A DNA stretch of 37,488 nucleotides from an uncultured Oscillospiraceae bacterium (GCA_900550315.1 URRK01000002.1:1-37488); one strand, 5' to 3'; positions 23,780 to 31,960 are shown, counted from the first letter of the stretch. Notes: a model not told the origin generated them from the sequence alone. Numbers and translations: made by a program.

Positions 23780-24016
23780 TTTGGCAAAAAAGCGGGCGGG
23801 TAAAGGCTTGGGGCAAAGGGCGGCCAAGCCTTTGCAAATAAAAATTGCGTTACTGCCGCGGGAATGAAATGGAGAAAACCGGCGGAGTCAAGGCAAAAGC
23901 GGCAGCCAAGGCAGAATGGACCAAGCACAAGCTGTTAAAACCTTAAAGGCTGCGGGGCAAAGAGAAAAAGCCAGAGCCCCCAAAACAGAGCCGGGCGGAA
24001 ATTTGCAAAGCCTTTA

Positions 24017-24084
24017 ATAGCTGCGGGCGGTTCATAGCTGCGGGCGGTTCATAGCAGGGGGCGGTTCATAGCAGGGGGCGGCTA
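24017..24084. repeat. 17-bp tandem array, four units, next to spoVAE
   Basis: ATAGCTGCGGGCGGTTC at 24017-24033 and 24034-24050, ATAGCAGGGGGCGGTTC at 24051-24067, and a decayed ATAGCAGGGGGCGGCT from 24068. The unit resembles the 3' end of the spoVAE coding strand (ATAGCTGCGGGGG from 24101), so it may have arisen from that sequence. Confidence 0.88.
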
Positions 24085-24097
24085 TTGACAGAAGAAG

Positions 24098-24469
24098 TTA
24101 ATAGCTGCGGGGGCCGGGCTTGCTGCAAAACGAAGCCAAATACCCAAAAAACATGGCGGCGGTTATGCCGGCCGAGGTGGCAGTAAGACCGCCCGAAAGC
24201 GCCCCAAGTAACCCATATTGCTGCACGGCTTTTTCTACCCCCTTAGCTAACGAATACCCAAAGCCGGAAAGCGGAACGGTGGCGCCGGCCCCGGCAAGCT
24301 GCACCAGCGGTTCGTACAGCCCAACGGCTGTAAGCAGCACGCCGCCTACAACAAAGCCCACCAAAATGCGGGCGGGGGTCAGCTTGGTAAAATCAATAAA
24401 AATCTGGCCAATAAGGCAAAGGGCGCCGCCAACTAAAAAAGCCAGCAGGCAGTGGTTCAACAGCTCCAT
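24098..24469 (-). CDS. spoVAE: Stage V sporulation protein AE (SpoVAE)
   Basis: A membrane protein of 123 residues with about four hydrophobic segments. Characteristic stretches are FLVGGALCLIGQIFIDFTKLTP, LVGFVVGGVLLTAVGLYEP and GATVPLSGFGYSLAKGVEKA. SpoVA proteins form the channel that moves dipicolinic acid across the spore membrane, so this marks the organism as a likely endospore former. The start at 24469 has AGGAG upstream. spoVAC and spoVAD normally sit next to it but are absent on either side here, so the gene is an orphan in this window. Confidence 0.9.
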   Translation of the reverse strand: MELLNHCLLAFLVGGALCLIGQIFIDFTKLTPARILVGFVVGGVLLTAVGLYEPLVQLAGAGATVPLSGFGYSLAKGVEKAVQQYGLLGALSGGLTATSAGITAAMFFGYLASFCSKPGPRSY

Positions 24470-24718
24470 ACTATTTAGCTCCTATTATACAACTTTTGTA
24501 ATAAAAGTATTTCCACTGCGTTTTAAAATATTAGCAAAGCTTTAAAAAAATTAAAAGCAGCAAAAGCAAGTAACAAGCCGACAGCTTTTAGGCGGGCAAA
24601 GCAACCGCTGCCCAATGCCCTAACTTCGGTTTGCGCTTGGCGGTAAACAAAACTAACGGGGCAGCTAAAAAGGGCATTGGCCGAAAAAATTTAAAACCGA
24701 CCCCCAAAAAACATCTAA

Positions 24719-24751
24719 AAAATTAAAAATACCCTCCGCAATGGAGGGTAT
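24719..24751 (-). terminator. Terminator of the glycyl radical enzyme operon
   Basis: Minus strand: ATACCCTCC (24751-24743) pairs with GGAGGGTAT (24737-24729), followed by TTTTTAATTTTTT. It lies 156 bp behind the activase stop. The remaining parts of 24470-24906 contain nothing else that I can assign. Confidence 0.82.
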
Positions 24752-24906
24752 GAGCGGGGGAAAATGGAGTGGCTGAAAAGGCAAGTTACAAATTGTATAA
24801 AAATTAATACCGTTTGGATATTTTAAAGGCTTATGAAAGAATTTGGCCGAAAGAGTTAAAAATGTTGCACATTGGTTAAGCGGCTACCGCAGCCAACCCT
24901 GCTGTC

Positions 24907-25683
24907 CTACACCTGCTGCGGCCTTGTTAGCGAATACTGTATATTCAGGCTTTGGTACTTGGCCCCGGCTAAGGTGTTGTAGGGCAGCTGCTCCCACTTT
25001 GCGGTGCCAATTATTTTTTGCAGAGCGGTCAAATTTGTTGCCGTGTTGGTAATGCCGGGGATTAAAGGGGTGCGCACCAAAAACGGCTTGCCGCTGTTTT
25101 TTAGCAGGGCAAAATTTTGTAAAATTAGCTTGTTAGAAACGCCGGTGTATTTTAAATGCGCGGCGTTGTTGGCCAGTTTTAGGTCCATAATAATAAAATC
25201 GCACTGCGCCAGCACCTTTAAAAACACCTTTGGCGGGGCGTAACCGGCCGTTTCAATGCAGCGGTGCAGCCGCCCTTTTAAAAGGCCAAGCGATTCGGTT
25301 AAAAATTCCGGCTGAAAAAGCGGCTCCCCGCCCGAAAAGGTAACCCCGCCGCCGTTTTGGTTCAGCAGCGCTTCGTCCCGCAGCAGGGTTTGGGCCAGCC
25401 CGGCTGGCGTTACCGTGCGGCCGCTAACGGTAAGGCAGCCCTGCGGGCAGCAGTGCAGGCAGCGGCCAAAGGGGGCGCACTCGGGGTGGCTGCAGCCTTT
25501 TTGACAAAGCCCGCAGTCGGTGCAGCGCGCCGTTTTTACCATTAGCTGCGGTTTTTTTAACAGCCCCTCGGGGTTGTGGCACCAGCGGCAGCGCAAAGGG
25601 CAGCCCTTTAAAAACACGGTGGTACGCAGGCCCGGCCCGTCGCCCAGCGCCATCTGCTTTACATCAAAAATCAGCCCTTCCAC
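24907..25683 (-). CDS. Glycyl radical enzyme activase (radical SAM, PflA-like)
   Basis: The protein has 258 residues. The radical SAM cluster motif is GCPLRCRWC (Cys28, Cys32, Cys35). A cysteine-rich insert (CTDCGLCQKGC ... CLHCCPQGC, about residues 54-86) looks like the ferredoxin-type domain of activases, with irregular spacing. GGGVTFSGGEPLFQ binds SAM. It generates the glycyl radical on its partner by cleaving SAM. The start is GTG at 25683, three bases beyond the partner's stop, with GAGGTG upstream, so the two are coupled. It is shorter than the usual ~300 residues. Confidence 0.92.
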   Translation of the reverse strand: MEGLIFDVKQMALGDGPGLRTTVFLKGCPLRCRWCHNPEGLLKKPQLMVKTARCTDCGLCQKGCSHPECAPFGRCLHCCPQGCLTVSGRTVTPAGLAQTLLRDEALLNQNGGGVTFSGGEPLFQPEFLTESLGLLKGRLHRCIETAGYAPPKVFLKVLAQCDFIIMDLKLANNAAHLKYTGVSNKLILQNFALLKNSGKPFLVRTPLIPGITNTATNLTALQKIIGTAKWEQLPYNTLAGAKYQSLNIQYSLTRPQQV

Positions 25684-25686
25684 GCG

Positions 25687-26949
25687 TTACACCTCGTATT
25701 CCTGCCGGGCTATTACATGGTCCTGGTAGGCTTTTTCCAAATCAACAAAATAGGCCGACCAGCCCCAAACCCGAACAATTAGGTGCGGGTATTTTTCCGG
25801 GTGAGCTTGGGCGTCGTGCAGCTTTTCGGGGTCTACCGCGTTTAGCTGCAGCTGGTGCCCGCCCAGCAAAATGTAGCTTTGTACAAACAGCGCCAGCTTT
25901 AAAACGCTGCCGCTGTTTTGAAACATGGCGCGATGAAATTCCAGCGTTAGCGGCCCGCCGTTTATCACTTCGCAAAGGCGGGGCTTGGTAAACGATTTTA
26001 TAACCGAAAACGGGCCGTTTACGGCGGCAAACAGGCTGGGGGAGTAATTGGCACCAAGCGGCTCGCCCTTGCGGCGCCCGTCCGGCGAGGCGCCAAGCTT
26101 TTGGGCGTCCCACAAATAGTTCATGGCGGTGCCGGTGCCGGCGCGAAAAATGCCGCCCCGGCTGTTTTTGCGCCCCTTTAGCGCTGCGGCAAAGCTGTGC
26201 AGCAAAAAGGTGGCGTTTTCGTCTACCTTGTCAATATCATTACCCATTTTTTCGGTTTCAAACCGCAGGCGGTGCAGCAGCTCCGGCTCGTTTTTAAAAT
26301 CGCTGTCTACCGCATTAATCAGCCGCCGGGCCGAAACGGTTTTTTCTTGAAAAACATATTTATTAATGGCAAACAGGCTGTCGGTTGCTGTGGCAATGCC
26401 GGTGCCGTGAAAGCCGTAATTGTTGTAGGCACCGCCTTTAGAAAGGTCCCGCCCCGCAACGGCGTTCAATAAAGGCGACGGTACCATAAACAGCCCGCCG
26501 GTGCGGTTGCACAGGCTGCTGCAGGCGGTGTTTATTTCCCGGTCTACGGCGGCTTTAAATTCGGCAAAGCTGCTGCAATGCGGCAAATCTCGGTGCAGGC
26601 AGCGGTCGATTACCGTGGGGAAGGAGAGGGCGCCAATGTTCGGCACATCCATTCCGCCGGGCACAATAAACTCCCAACAGGCGGCCGTGCAGTAATTGCG
26701 GGCGTCCTTTAGGGTGTAGCCCAGCTGCACCAGCCCCGGTATTACAACATCATCGTTAGAATATTGCGGAAAGCCCAGCCCGGCCTTGGTTAGCTCGCTG
26801 CCCTGCTCGTAAACCCTAAGCGGCGTGCTTTTGCTTACCCGCAGGTTAATTTTGGGGTCAATTATTTTCAGGCTGCCCGAGGCCTTTAGGCAAAGGGCCG
26901 AAAGCCGGTTAAACGCGTCACGGCCGTTTTCGTCTACGCCGCCCAGCAC
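25687..26949 (-). CDS. Glycyl radical enzyme, C-terminal part (frameshifted gene)
   Basis: The fragment has 420 residues and continues the upstream fragment after a frame change near 26955. The catalytic loop reads AACWEFIVPG (Cys91 of this fragment), where characterised family members have GCVEP or CCVSP. The C-terminal glycyl radical motif is RVWGWSAYF (Gly396). The substrate class cannot be assigned; the CWEF loop is unlike choline, glycerol or 4-hydroxyphenylacetate enzymes as I know them. The joined protein of about 665 residues would be shorter than the usual 750-850. The nominal GTG at 26949 is inside conserved sequence (GGVDENG), so it is not a real start. Confidence 0.85.
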   Translation of the reverse strand: MLGGVDENGRDAFNRLSALCLKASGSLKIIDPKINLRVSKSTPLRVYEQGSELTKAGLGFPQYSNDDVVIPGLVQLGYTLKDARNYCTAACWEFIVPGGMDVPNIGALSFPTVIDRCLHRDLPHCSSFAEFKAAVDREINTACSSLCNRTGGLFMVPSPLLNAVAGRDLSKGGAYNNYGFHGTGIATATDSLFAINKYVFQEKTVSARRLINAVDSDFKNEPELLHRLRFETEKMGNDIDKVDENATFLLHSFAAALKGRKNSRGGIFRAGTGTAMNYLWDAQKLGASPDGRRKGEPLGANYSPSLFAAVNGPFSVIKSFTKPRLCEVINGGPLTLEFHRAMFQNSGSVLKLALFVQSYILLGGHQLQLNAVDPEKLHDAQAHPEKYPHLIVRVWGWSAYFVDLEKAYQDHVIARQEYEV

Positions 26950-27683
26950 TAAGCTTTCCCGTCGTCCCCCTGCTGCACGCCGGGGTACAGGTCGTTATCT
27001 TTATTAAAGCTAAGAAAAAAATCCTCCAGCAGCGCCAGTGCTGTTTCTTCGGTGTACAGGCCGGCGTCAAGATCTTTTTTAAAATACGGGTACAGGTATT
27101 GGTCTAACCGGCCAACGGTAATGTGGTAGTTGCCCTCAAGCCACAAAGCAAAGTGCAAAATTCTAAAAAACTGCAACGCCTCGCGAAAGCTTTGGGGTGC
27201 ATAGCGCGGTACCCGCTTTAGCACGGCGGCAAGGTCTTGCCGGCCTTGGGCTTCGGCCGCGGCACGGTAACGGTCGGTTAAATTCAGCACCGCGTCAATG
27301 GCCCTTTGGCCGGTGCTGCCGGCCTTTGCGCGGATTTTTAACAGCCCGGCGCTTAAAATTTGGCCGTAGTTTAAACAAAAATTGTTGCAGTAGCCGCTTT
27401 CGTGAACGGTGTGTTCCTTTTTAAGCGCGTCCCATTCGGCCTTGGTAAAAATATCCGGCAGCTGCCGATTGCCGGTAGAGCGCATAAAGCAAATTTGCTC
27501 GTTTTTTAAAAAAATGGGCTGCTGCGCCGCGCAAAGCTTTTCAAAGCGGTCAACCATGCGCTCCTCGGCCGGCAGCCCGGCCGCACAGTATTCCCGGGCC
27601 GAAACCAAAAGTTTGGCCGGCTGGCGCAGGCGGCGGTGTTCCCCGCTGCGAATAAAACGGTACAGTTCTTGATCCATGTACAT
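26949..27683 (-). CDS. Glycyl radical enzyme, N-terminal part (frameshifted gene)
   Basis: The fragment has 244 residues from ATG 27683 (GAAAGGGGAG upstream). It carries PFL-like N-terminal features including YCNNFCLNYGQIL, FREALQFFRILHFALWLEGN and NKDNDLYPGVQQGDDGK, then stops at 26949-26951. One extra A in the AAA run (minus strand, 26957-26955) would read GKSLVLGGVDENG and restore the family sequence into the next frame. I see no slippery heptamer, so a mutation or sequencing error is more likely than programmed shifting. Divergent from this gene, after a 450-bp gap, is an AraC regulator that could control it. Confidence 0.8.
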   Translation of the reverse strand: MYMDQELYRFIRSGEHRRLRQPAKLLVSAREYCAAGLPAEERMVDRFEKLCAAQQPIFLKNEQICFMRSTGNRQLPDIFTKAEWDALKKEHTVHESGYCNNFCLNYGQILSAGLLKIRAKAGSTGQRAIDAVLNLTDRYRAAAEAQGRQDLAAVLKRVPRYAPQSFREALQFFRILHFALWLEGNYHITVGRLDQYLYPYFKKDLDAGLYTEETALALLEDFFLSFNKDNDLYPGVQQGDDGKA

Positions 27684-27703
27684 AAAATCTCCCCTTTCAA
27701 GCT

Positions 27704-27761
27704 TATTGTAGCAGACAATACTTGACAATTATAGCAAAATAGTATAATATTGTAGACAATA
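27704..27761 (-). promoter_or_regulatory. Promoter with two palindromic operators before the glycyl radical enzyme
   Basis: Minus strand: -35 TCTACA (27756-27751), 17 bp, -10 TATAAT (27733-27728). Palindrome B, TATTGT-AG-ACAATA (27748-27761), covers the -35. Palindrome A, TATTGT-AGCAG-ACAATA (27704-27720), covers the region just after the start site. The same half-sites at both positions suggest one repressor binding twice. Confidence 0.6.
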
Positions 27762-27783
27762 ATTAACTTAGTTTGCCTTAGGG

Positions 27784-28200
27784 GCGTCAAGGCCGCCGGG
27801 GGCTGCTATGTTGTATTTGTTTGGTTGCCGAGGGGGCCCAAGTTATAGTTGCTTAGCTGCAGGCACCCGGCTGGTTGCGCTTGTTTGGTCGCGGGGGTGC
27901 TCGGCGAACCCGGTTTGGCTGCTGGGTTTTTGCAATGTACCAGTTTGGCCGTTGCTGAGTTTGCCCGGTGCGTTTTTTGCTGCGGGGTTGTTACAATGTT
28001 TAGTTTGGCGGCCCGGGGGCTTTGGGTACTTTCTTGGCTGCTGCGGGGTTTGCCCGGTGTGTTGCTGCCGCCGCAGGGTGTTGGTTGTATTTTTTGGCGC
28101 CCTGGGGCGGCAGATTTTTAGGGCTTACCCGCACCGACTGTTTTGGCGGTTAACACTAAAACCGCTGCGGCCTGCTAAGTGGATTAATTTTGCGGCGGGG
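27784..28200. other. G/T-rich, A-poor region without a supported gene
   Basis: About 450 bp separate the glycyl radical operon from the AraC gene. The plus strand is rich in G and T with recurring TTTGCCCGGTG (about 27959 and 28048) and GCTGCGGGGTT (about 27979 and 28039). A 132-codon open frame here encodes an unlikely Cys/Trp/Gly-rich sequence. I see decayed repeats but no gene. Confidence 0.5.
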
Positions 28201-28238
28201 GGTTGACCTTGCCAAAAGGGAACAAAAGGGGGAATAGA

Positions 28239-29057
28239 ATGCTTTACCAAAAACACAATTCGATTGGCAGCTACTACCTGCAAACCGTTGTTTACAACCG
28301 GTTTAGCTTTACGCTGCACGCACACCGTTTTCCCGAACTTATTTTTGTTTTAAGCGGTGCGGTAGAAATTTGCTGCGGCAGCCGGGTAGAAACCGCCAAA
28401 GCCGGGCAGTTTGCCTTGGTGCTGGGCAATTTGCCGCACGCCTACCGCACCCCTAAAAGCTCAAAGGTTTGGGTTACGGTTTTTTCGAAAGACTGGGTGC
28501 CCGATTTTAAGCGGGACGAGGCCGAAACCAGCGAGCAGACGGTATTTAACTGCGACCCGGCAACGCAGGCGTTTTTGGTGCAGCGGCTGGTAAACCAAAC
28601 CGAGCACCACCCGTTAGAGCTGCGCGCCTGCCTTTACGCCGCCCTGGCCAATTACGAAAAATCGGTTTGCTGGCAGCCAATTTCGGCCGCCGGGCAGGAT
28701 CTGCAGCACCGCATACTGCTTTATATTAGCGAAAATTACAAAGACCCCATTACCTGCGCTGGTATGGCGGCCTATTTAGGGTACGAGCCGCATTACCTTT
28801 CCCGCCGGTTTAATAAGCTGTTTGGTAGCGGCTTTTGCGAATTTTTAAGCCGCTACCGGGTAGACGCCGCCCGCGAGCTGTTGGGCAACCGGGCCTTTTC
28901 GGTTACGCAGGTGGCGTTCGAATGTGGCTTTCAAAGCGTGCGCAGCTTTAACCGGGCGTTTAAGGGGCTAACCGGCGTTTCCCCAAACCGTTACCGGGAG
29001 CAGGCGCGGCAAACCGGTGCACCCGCCCCCATTCACAGCGCCCCGCCGGTAGAATAG
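28239..29057 (+). CDS. AraC family transcriptional regulator
   Basis: The protein has 272 residues. The N-terminal half looks like a cupin sensor domain (HAHRFPELIFVLSGAVEICC, then AGQFALVLGNLPHAYRTP). The C-terminal half has two helix-turn-helix units: CAGMAAYLGYEPHYLSRRF and VTQVAFECGFQSVRSFNRAF, ending LTGVSPNRYRE. The start at 28239 follows AAAGGGGG. It is divergent from the glycyl radical enzyme operon and is the best local candidate to regulate it, though the palindromes there are not typical AraC half-sites. Confidence 0.93.
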   Translation: MLYQKHNSIGSYYLQTVVYNRFSFTLHAHRFPELIFVLSGAVEICCGSRVETAKAGQFALVLGNLPHAYRTPKSSKVWVTVFSKDWVPDFKRDEAETSEQTVFNCDPATQAFLVQRLVNQTEHHPLELRACLYAALANYEKSVCWQPISAAGQDLQHRILLYISENYKDPITCAGMAAYLGYEPHYLSRRFNKLFGSGFCEFLSRYRVDAARELLGNRAFSVTQVAFECGFQSVRSFNRAFKGLTGVSPNRYREQARQTGAPAPIHSAPPVE

Positions 29058-29082
29058 ACGGTAGAATAATTTTTGGCGGTTT

Positions 29083-29126
29083 GCCGGCAGCTTTGCCCGT
29101 TTTTAAGGGCGGCAGCCGGCTTTTTT
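29083..29126 (+). terminator. Terminator after the AraC gene
   Basis: A compound hairpin: GCCGGC (29083-29088)/GCCGGC (29115-29120) outside, GCCC/GGGC (29095-29110) inside, followed by TTTTTT. Confidence 0.65.
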
Positions 29127-29220
29127 AACCGGCAGCCGACCCTTGGCGCGCCGGCCGGCGAAGGGGCCGAAAAAACTGTTAACAAACGGTAAAAATTAGA
29201 AAAATTATTTTGCGAAACAC

Positions 29221-29249
29221 TTGCATAAAGCCGCGCAATACATTATAAT
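29221..29249 (+). promoter_or_regulatory. Promoter of the LysR gene
   Basis: TTGCAT (29221-29226), 17 bp, TATAAT (29244-29249), 67 bp before the GTG start. Confidence 0.75.
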
Positions 29250-29315
29250 AAAGTGGGTATAAATATTTCTAATATCAATTCCCGCAAATTTGTTGGCGTT
29301 ATTGGGGGTGACACC

Positions 29316-30176
29316 GTGGATGACAAAAAGCTGGAGGCTTTAATGACCATTGTGCGCACCGGCAGCTTTTGCCGCGCGGCGGAGGAAATGGGCTGTACGC
29401 AATCGGGCCTGACGCAAATGGTAAACGGGCTGGAAAAGGAGCTGGGCTGCCGTTTGTTAGACCGAAACTACCGCGGCGTTACCGTTTCTAAGGACGGACG
29501 GGATCTGTTGCCGCTGATTGAGCAAACGGTGAGGGCTTGCCACGCCCTAAAAAGCCGGGCGCGGGCGCTAAACCGGCAAACCGATTCGATTCGCATTGGT
29601 ACCTTTTCCAGCTTGGCGGGCAATTTGCTGCCGCCGGTTTTAAAAAAGTTTCGGCAGGACCACCCGGGCGTTACCGTTTCGATTCGCGTGGGGGGCGCCG
29701 AGGTGCCGGATTGGCTGGACAAAGGCGAAATTGATTTGGCCCTGCTGGACGATTCCCGCAAGCACGGCTTTCGGTTTACCCCCATTTGGGAGGACCGGTT
29801 TATGGCGGTGGTGCCGGCCGGGTTTCCCGTGCCGGAAAACGGGACCATTGCATTAAAGGAGCTGCTGCAACACCCGTTTATTATGATTCAGTTAAACGAG
29901 CTGAAATCGCAAATTGAGCGGCTGCCGGGGCTGGATTTAAACGAGGGGATCCACCTGAACAGCGCAGATGATACGGTGCTGATCTCTATGGTGGCGCAGG
30001 GGCTTGGCGTTACGGTTATGACCGAGCTTTGTCTGCGCGGTAAGGAGCAGTCAGGCGTTTGCATTTACCCCATTACGCCGGAGCTGCGGCGCATTGTTGG
30101 GGTTGCCGCGCCAAAGCAGACCACCCCCAACGTTTTAGAATTAATTGAGTACATTAAAACCTACGGCAAGGCGTAG
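29316..30176 (+). CDS. LysR family transcriptional regulator
   Basis: The protein has 286 residues. The N-terminal winged helix-turn-helix reads TGSFCRAAEEMGCTQSGLTQ and continues with the EKELGCRLLDRNYRGV hairpin. The C-terminal two-lobe effector domain starts around SIRIGTFSSLAGNLLPPVL. The start is GTG at 29316 (VDDKKLEAL) after GGGGGTG; upstream in-frame codons are weaker. Its target is unclear. The next gene, a lipoprotein, starts 27 bp downstream on the same strand, so it may be co-transcribed and co-regulated. The effector cannot be inferred. Confidence 0.92.
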   Translation: MDDKKLEALMTIVRTGSFCRAAEEMGCTQSGLTQMVNGLEKELGCRLLDRNYRGVTVSKDGRDLLPLIEQTVRACHALKSRARALNRQTDSIRIGTFSSLAGNLLPPVLKKFRQDHPGVTVSIRVGGAEVPDWLDKGEIDLALLDDSRKHGFRFTPIWEDRFMAVVPAGFPVPENGTIALKELLQHPFIMIQLNELKSQIERLPGLDLNEGIHLNSADDTVLISMVAQGLGVTVMTELCLRGKEQSGVCIYPITPELRRIVGVAAPKQTTPNVLELIEYIKTYGKA

Positions 30177-30203
30177 GCCAAAACAAAAAAGGGAGGTGCA
30201 AAT

Positions 30204-31607
30204 TTGCAGCGTTTTAATTGGCAGCGTTTTAAGGCCCGGCATTTTAATACTCGGTATTTTAATGCTTGGTATTTTAATGCTTGGTATTTAAAAAAAATAA
30301 CGGCTTTTGTTTTAAGCGTTGCGGCGGCGGTTTTGCTGGCAGGCTGCTCCCCCAAAACCGGCAACGGCAGCCTGCTTGCTCCGCCCGGCGTTAGCGGAGA
30401 TATGCAGCTGGTTGAAAAAACGCTAAAAGAGTATGTTAAGGGCAGCTACACCCTAAAATACCCTACGGCGGGGGAATACCGCTCGGCCTACATTTTGGCC
30501 GATTTGTTTGAAAACGGCAAAAAAGAGTTTGCCCTGGCGCTTTATAGCGTTACCGGGGCCGATAATATTAGCGCCATGCACCTGAATTTAATGAAAAAGG
30601 TAGATGAAAGCTGGGTAACCTACAGCGATGTGCAAATTGCGGCCGTTGGGGTTGAAAAGGTTGATTTTTGCGACCTGGACGGCGACGGCACGCGGGAAAT
30701 TGTTGTGGGCTGGAACATTTACTCAAACATTGAAAAAAAGGCCGTTGTTTACAGCCTAAGCGGCGAATCGCTAAGCGCCCACACACAGGAGCCGTACACC
30801 GAATTTTTGTGCGGAAAGCTGCGCCAAAACGGCGGAAATGACCTTTTTATTTTAAGCCACAATGCCGATAAAAAAGAGGCGGTTGCAAAGGTGCTTTCGT
30901 ACGAGAATAACGCGTTTCGCACGGTTAGCAGCTGCGCGTTAAACGGGGCGGCAACGGCGTTTTCGGCGCCGCAGCTTTCCCGCCTTACGGGCGGCACGCC
31001 GGCCGTTTTTGTAGATTCTACCCTAACCAATGGCATGCAGACCGAGGTGCTGTTTTTTAAAAACAACCAGCTTACCAACCCGCTGCTGCAGCAGGCAAAC
31101 GGCGGGCAGCTGGCAACCTTTCGCTCCTCCTCGGCGGTGTGCTGCGATATGAACGAGGACGGCTTTTTAGATATCCCCGTAAGGCGGCAGCCGAGCCGCA
31201 AGGCGGTGCCCTCTAGCGCGGGGGTACCCCAAATTAATTTAACCGATTGGAGCAGCTACGACGGCGAGCAGCTGGTGGTAACGCTGGTTGCCGCCATGAA
31301 CTACACTGACGGCTATTACTTTACCCTGCCCAAAAGGTGGGAGGGCAAAATTACCGTGCAGCGGGAGCCGGAGAGCCGCAGCTGCGCCGTGCTGCTGCAA
31401 AGCGGCGAGCAGCAGACCCCCACCGAGCTGGTGCGCATACGCGCCGTGGCCGAAACCGAGTGGAGCAAGGCCGACGCCGACAGCGACGCTTACTTTGAGC
31501 TTGCCCGCAAAAACAGCACGGTTTTTATTGCCATGCAGGGGGTCTACAGCGGGGAGGAGGCTGTAAGCCAAACCGAAATGAAAAGCATTTTTCACTTAAT
31601 ACAGTAG
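30204..31607 (+). CDS. FG-GAP/VCBS-like lipoprotein with repeat-expanded signal peptide
   Basis: The protein has 467 residues from a TTG start at 30204, with GGGAGG seven bases upstream. Its first 29 residues are pentapeptide repeats (RYFNA, WYFNA, WYLKK) encoded by a 15-bp DNA array. A hydrophobic core and lipobox LLAGC (Cys48) follow, so it is exported and lipid-anchored. The mature part has calcium-loop-like DLDGDGTREIVVGW (about 155) and CDMNEDGFLDIPV (about 315), typical of FG-GAP/VCBS beta-propeller proteins. A similar lipoprotein near two-component genes could be a sensor accessory, but this is inference. No terminator is visible behind it. Confidence 0.82.
   Translation: MQRFNWQRFKARHFNTRYFNAWYFNAWYLKKITAFVLSVAAAVLLAGCSPKTGNGSLLAPPGVSGDMQLVEKTLKEYVKGSYTLKYPTAGEYRSAYILADLFENGKKEFALALYSVTGADNISAMHLNLMKKVDESWVTYSDVQIAAVGVEKVDFCDLDGDGTREIVVGWNIYSNIEKKAVVYSLSGESLSAHTQEPYTEFLCGKLRQNGGNDLFILSHNADKKEAVAKVLSYENNAFRTVSSCALNGAATAFSAPQLSRLTGGTPAVFVDSTLTNGMQTEVLFFKNNQLTNPLLQQANGGQLATFRSSSAVCCDMNEDGFLDIPVRRQPSRKAVPSSAGVPQINLTDWSSYDGEQLVVTLVAAMNYTDGYYFTLPKRWEGKITVQREPESRSCAVLLQSGEQQTPTELVRIRAVAETEWSKADADSDAYFELARKNSTVFIAMQGVYSGEEAVSQTEMKSIFHLIQ
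30209..30298 (+). repeat. 15-bp tandem array inside a signal peptide
   Basis: Six 15-bp units: GCGTTTTAATTGGCA, GCGTTTTAAGGCCCG, GCATTTTAATACTCG, GTATTTTAATGCTTG twice, and a decayed last unit. Units are in phase from 30209. The array is in frame with the lipoprotein gene, adding five residues per unit ahead of the hydrophobic core. Confidence 0.92.
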
Positions 31608-31639
31608 CGTTAAAGCAGTGCTGTCAGCGCCGTAACGCG

Positions 31640-31960
31640 GCAAGGTTTTTCGGTCCCAAAGGCCGTTTGGGGCTTTGGGCCAATTGGCGCTTTTCGGGTG
31701 CTTTTAGCCCGGTAATGAAGGGCCGTTTGTTTTGCCGGGGCTTTACGGGTGGTTGTTTGGCCGGCTTTAACCAAGCTGCTTTTGGCCGGCGGGGGCTTTA
31801 CCGGGCGGGGTTGCGGCCGCTTTGGCTGCTTGCCTTAAAACGGCGGGCTTGCCTTTGGCGCGAAGCCGGCGGGGTTTAACCGCATTGCTTTTAGGTACCT
31901 TTGGCGGCTTTGGCAGGCTTTGGTTTAGCCGGGCAGCCCAAATCAAAAACGAATTTAACA
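31640..31960. other. G/T-rich degenerate region before the response regulator
   Basis: The 389-bp gap between the lipoprotein and response regulator genes has an A-poor plus strand with recurring CTTTGG, GGCTTTA and GCCGGC words. Composition resembles 27784-28200. No gene, promoter or terminator can be supported. Confidence 0.4.

Noticed and set aside
26945..26965. Programmed -1 frameshift in the glycyl radical enzyme
   Set aside because: The codons GGG AAA GCT do not allow re-pairing after a -1 slip and there is no slippery heptamer.
27722..27748. Plus-strand promoter TTGACA...TATAAT
   Set aside because: The spacer is only 15 bp and nothing on the plus strand starts for about 490 bp; the minus-strand promoter for the glycyl radical enzyme explains the region better.
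27808..28206. A 132-codon open frame in the gap before the AraC gene
   Set aside because: No ribosome site, an extreme Cys/Trp/Gly/Leu composition, and it covers decayed repeats; I treat it as chance.
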